NCBI GenBank assembly: GCA_900074885.1
Contig: FJUW01000037.1
Location: 496,001-560,000, forward strand
From: Rhynchosporium graminicola
Lineage: Eukaryota > Ascomycota > Leotiomycetes > Helotiales > Ploettnerulaceae
Length of the DNA: 64,000 bases
Direction: 5' to 3'
Numbering within the stretch: the stretch's first letter is position 1; the number at the start of each line of letters is the position of its first letter. The position numbers were made by a program, and so were the translations under genes. The notes below the pieces were generated by a model, which saw only the letters and a program-made list of their open reading frames with translations, was not told where the DNA came from and searched no databases. Below are positions 59,742-64,000 of the stretch, piece after piece.

Positions 59742-62700
59742 CTACCCCCCCCTCCGAAAAAAGCTCGCCCTCGAGCGTTAGTCTATCTCCTTATTACTAT
59801 TAAGGTAGTCGTAATTATTAATTCTATCGTAGAAAGCTTTTAGCTAATTAGGTAATATAGTAAGAGGTCTAGCTTACGTTAAGTTATTAAGATAGAATTA
59901 TTATAGCTTAGCGGGAGCGTATTTAACGTCTATAGTATCGTACTATATAAGATCGATATCTTAATTTAACTAGGAAACTCGGTATAAGAGGCTATTACGC
60001 TACTTATAGTACGCAAGTATATCTTCGATCTCCTATTCATTGTTACTAGTAATATTAATAAGTAGTAGTAGCAGTAAGGTTTATCCTAGCAAGAGGTCGT
60101 TTAGATACTTCTGTAGCTTAGCAGCAGGGAATACGTTATATACTTTCATACTAGCAGGGAGCTTTAGATAATAAGAGCTTCCGACCTTTTCAATTATACG
60201 GAAAGGTCCATTAGTTAGGAAGTCAAGTTTTTTACTAAGTCAAGTACTTATAAAGTAACGCATATCTAGCCAGATAAGGTCGTCTATAGTAAAGTCGACT
60301 TCACAGCGTAAGCGATTATAAGATTAGGCTATCTTAGCTTATATACGTTAGAAGCTTAATTAAGTAATAGTCTAAGCGTCGCGCAGATAATTAGCATAAT
60401 CTAGAGCTTACTAAGTATTCAACTTATTAGTAAGCGTAGTAGAGTCAGGTAAGTCTTTCTAATTCTAATCAACGCGAGGTATATATCTATAAATAACTTC
60501 AAAGGGTAAGAGATCTCTAAGGGATTCGTAAGGGAGAGTTATCTAGGCGTAGTCTATAATAAGTAAGAACTCCGACTAGTCGTCTTAATAGTAAGAGATA
60601 AAAGGTCGTAATCTACGTTAGAGATATTAGTTATAGATCTCTATTTAGCTATCTATTTATAAGTAATCTACTATAGAAAGCTATCTTTTAGTACCTAGAA
60701 TCGTAATAACTATAGTCTAAAAACAGGAAATAAATTAAGGCCCTCTATTAGAGATAATTATCAATAGAGCTCCGAAATAGTAATATACGTAGTATAAGTA
60801 AAGCTTTATAAGGTCGCGCGCATCGGAAGTCTTTCGGTATAGAATACTAATTACTTATTTACTAAAACGGTTAATAAATACGAGAACGTTATCATAGCTG
60901 TATTTATCGCAGTTAAAGCTATAGTAGTCGACTATAATATACTCCCATAGATATAATAGTATAAGCAGAAGTTAGAGAAGGCCCGGTTTCTTATCGCGCG
61001 GCACTTGAATTCGTCGGTAAGTATAATAGTTATAGTAGTACTAGTTAATAGTTAAAGCGATTCCGTACTACTAGTATTATAATACTAGTAGTTATAAGGT
61101 CTTCTTTACACTTAGATAAGTAGTCTCTAATCGGTCGTATACTTCGCGTATAAGTAGCGTACGAAAGTATAAGATATTAAGTATAATTAGTCTTCCTTTA
61201 TAGAGTAGAAGATCTTTTTCTATAGTCAGTTTTCTAGGAGTAGTAGAGAGAGCTTATTTCCGTAGGGCTTAGAGTAATAGCGTAATATAATTAGCGTTAA
61301 GTACTTACTATACTATAGAAAAGACTAGCGATAAGTCGGCGACTTCTAAGGCGTTAATAAGCTTAAAGTTATCTATAGAGTCGGAGCTATTCCGGAGGTT
61401 ACTTATAAGTAGTACTAGATCGATTTAGTCTTCGCGTAGTAGCTACTATAAACGCTAAGTTCTTTTAGTGTTATTCTAGTCGTCCAATTTATCTGTTCTA
61501 CGAGAGAGAGCGTTAGTAAGTAGATTATACTTCCTAGGTCAATAGGTAATTATAAAGTTATAATCTGCGAGTAGCTCGGCTTATTAAGCTTATCGTACGT
61601 TCAGCTATTTAGAGGTTATAAAGTACTTAAGAGCTTTATAATCAGTAATAACGCGGATCTAATATAGTACGCTTGCGAGCTCAGATCTCTAGTTACTAAA
61701 AGATCATATAATTATAAGTATTTCCTTATCGTGAATAGCGTAATTAAGCTCGGCAAGTAGTATAATCTTAGAGAAGTAAGCTACTAGGAACTAGTCTTCG
61801 TCGTGCTATTATAATAGCACACCTACTATTACTCTATCACTAGCATCTATTTCGATCATATAAGGTAGATATTACTAATAGTAGTAAAGGAATAGTACCG
61901 AAGTAAGAGCGTGCTTTAGGTAATTAAAGGCATCTTTATACTCCTTAGCGAACTGAAATAATACGTTGTTTTTAGTAAGTTATATAAGAGGTTTTATAAT
62001 AATTCCGTAGTCCTTAATAAATCGTTAGTAGAAGTTATAAAAGCTTAAGAATAATTATACGCCCTTAACTATAGTAAGGTAATTCAAAGATTATATAATA
62101 TTAACCTTCTTAGGGTCTACCTCGATCCTAGAAGTAAAGATAATAAATCTAAGGTATTTAGTATAAGTAATATTAAATTCATACTTCTTAAGGTTAGCTT
62201 ATAATCTAGCGTCTTATAATTGTTATAGTACTTTATATACGTGTAATTAATACTATAGTAGGTTATTAGAGTAGATCAGAATATTATCTAGATATATTAT
62301 ATAGAAGTCGTCTAAGTAGTTGAATAAGATATTATTCATATATCGCTAGTACGTCGCAGGGCTGTTAGTCAGACCGAAAGGGAGTACCTTACACTTATAT
62401 ATACCGTAATAAGTCCGGAAGGTTATATACTCTTTAGAGGCTAGATCTATTCGAATTCGGTAGAACGCCTAGCGAATATCTAGTTTAATAAATATCTTAG
62501 TAGTAGAGATTCTAGCTAGCGTTTTATCGATTAATAGCAATAGATATTAATCCTTCCTCGTGAGGTTATTAAATGCGCGAAAGTCGATATAGAATCTTAG
62601 ACTTCTATTAGCTTTATTAACGAAAAGAATAAGTGTAGCGTATAGTACTTAAGAAGGTTCGATAAAACCTTTAGCTAAGTTATTAGTAATATACGCCTTA

Positions 62701-64000
62701 ATGACTTTAAGTTCTTTAGCTGATATCTTATATAAAGGGGAGTATTTAAGGTTCTTCTCAGCCCCTTCCTTAAGCTTAATTCGGTAATCGTATAAGTAAT
62801 AAGGAGGGAGAATATCGCTAGTTTCCTTAGAAAAGACGTATACCTACTAGCTATACTTATAAGGGATCTATAGTTCTGAATCTAATTCGCTTAAGCTAAT
62901 AGTAAATTATTAAGCGGTTTTATAATATTCTGTAAGGTCGATAGTTAAAGATATAATAGTAGTATCGCGTTACTAAACTGCGATTCGGTTGTTAAGAAGC
63001 TTATCTATCTCGTGAAAAGTAATAGAGAAGATCTTATCGTTAGAAGACTTTTAGTGTTTATATAAGAGATAGAAAGCTAAGCTGCTAATTACGTAAATCT
63101 CTAGCGTAAGAAGCTCTAGAAGAGGTCTAAGTATATAAGGTGATCTTTATCGCTTCCGAAATGTCGTAGTAGCTATTTTTATACTTTAAGTAGCTTCTGT
63201 TAAGTCGCGAGATAGTATTCCGAGCAACTATTAGTCTATAGTATGAATTATATAAGCGTAGTCTTATACGTAGGTCTTTAATATAGAAACTTCTAATTAG
63301 AGTTAAAGTAGAGATTCACGCGGGATATAAGCGATAACGTTACTAAATCGTACGTATTTCGGCCGTATATTAGTAGTCTCTCTAGAGTATAAAGACCTCT
63401 CTTTACTACTCTATTCTCGTTCTTCAGATAATAAACACTTAGGCTCGTTATATCTATAATAAGTAGCATAAACGCCGGAGAAATAATCCTAACTAATCGG
63501 TAGTAGTAATAGAGGGTTAGTTACTTATAGAATACTCTCTAAAGGAGAGTTTTAGATATTTTTATAACTATAAGTCTCCCTAGAAGTGCGCTTCCGAGCT
63601 AGTAATAGTCGTTTAATAATAGAGATAGAGTTAATAATAGCTCGAATATTAATAAGAGAGTTAGCTGCGTTTCGCTATTCCTCGTACGCTTCCCAGAACT
63701 AATTAAGGTGTTTGTTTCGTTCGTCAGCGTCGTATTAGTAGCGCTAGTAAGTACAGTATTTACGTAAGTCCTTAATCTCGATCGGAGAGCTATAAACGTT
63801 ACTAAGAGGAGTATATAGTAGCTAAATAATCTATCGTTTAGAAGTATCTAAGAGTACTTAATATTCCGAAAGCTAAGTCCTTCCGAGTATAATACTATAG
63901 TTTCCGAGAGTAATAATAAGAAAAGGGGTAAATACCTGAACGCGACGATCTACTGTCAAATTAAGTATCGTATAGTAACTAATAATACTACTATTAACGC
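59742..64000 (-). pseudogene. pol of element C', partial and RIP-broken
   Basis: It is the homologue of the pol of C (27725-31676), continuing past 63680 into sequence equal to 49572 onward in C. Stops are TAA/TAG. The catalytic reverse-transcriptase box is altered from YLDD to YLDN. No open frame of useful length remains. Confidence 0.8.

Larger units (their letters stand above)
59507..64000 (-). mobile_element. element C', family 2 chromodomain Ty3/gypsy, runs off the window
   Basis: The 3' LTR is at the left, then polypurine tract, chromodomain (about 59890-60040), integrase and reverse transcriptase (YLDN near 62283-62294). It is collinear with C. At 63680-63700 it shows the uninterrupted target site into which A jumped in C. 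Left flank TATAAC is in gag of D. Confidence 0.88.

Noticed and set aside
1..64000. CRISPR arrays, operons, ribosome binding sites, tRNA or rRNA genes
   Set aside because: The window is eukaryotic. No cloverleaf or rRNA segment was recognised by eye; a tRNA scan could still find one.
15236..64000. Centromere or subtelomere
   Set aside because: RIP-rich nested elements fit either, but no telomere repeat or centromere-specific signal is visible; it may be an ordinary repeat island.

Overview
The window looks like nuclear DNA of a filamentous ascomycete (Pezizomycotina, perhaps Leotiomycetes; the class is inference). The genes carry many short introns of about 44-157 bp with GT..AG ends. Protein types are typical of such fungi. 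Half of the window is long-terminal-repeat (LTR) retrotransposons damaged in the pattern of repeat-induced point mutation (RIP).

Region 1, about 1-15235, is ordinary gene-bearing DNA with six genes. On the minus strand from the left edge are the first codons of a GPI ethanolamine-phosphate transferase (LAS21/GPI7) and a small basic UPF0642/DUF2423 protein. On the plus strand is a SIZ/PIAS-type SUMO E3 ligase. On the minus strand follow a secreted S53 (sedolisin) peptidase with 11 exons, a LaeA-like methyltransferase and a UDP-glucose 4,6-dehydratase. They do not form a pathway cluster. The space at 10301-12934 holds a TATG microsatellite and many TACCTA/TAGGTA motifs.

Region 2, about 15236-64000, starts abruptly. 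It is AT-rich, almost without CpA/TpG over long stretches, and has no intact gene. It is a stack of LTR elements. Family 1 (268-269 bp LTRs, chromodomain Ty3/gypsy) has four copies: H (15914-27481, minus, broken), A (31677-49566, minus), B (32082-41465, plus) and D (from 57885, plus). Family 2 (243 bp LTRs, also chromodomain Ty3/gypsy) has two copies: C (27482-51989, minus) and C' (from 59507, minus, runs off the window). A Ty1/copia element G (20136-25701, minus) lies inside H. A is inserted in C (target duplication ATACC), and B is inserted in A (TCTTT). G in H is flanked by AAGTA. C' is inserted in the gag of D. Between C and D are a truncated gypsy-like element F and a gag-plus-LTR element E.

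Two direct duplications next to N bases (332 N at 38689-39020, single N at 42655) are probably assembly errors. Once they are removed, B and A are 7777 and 7776 bp. The most unusual biological signal is an antisense reading frame of about 309 codons between pol and the 3' LTR of family 1. It lies at the same place in H, A and B with a TATA-like sequence upstream.
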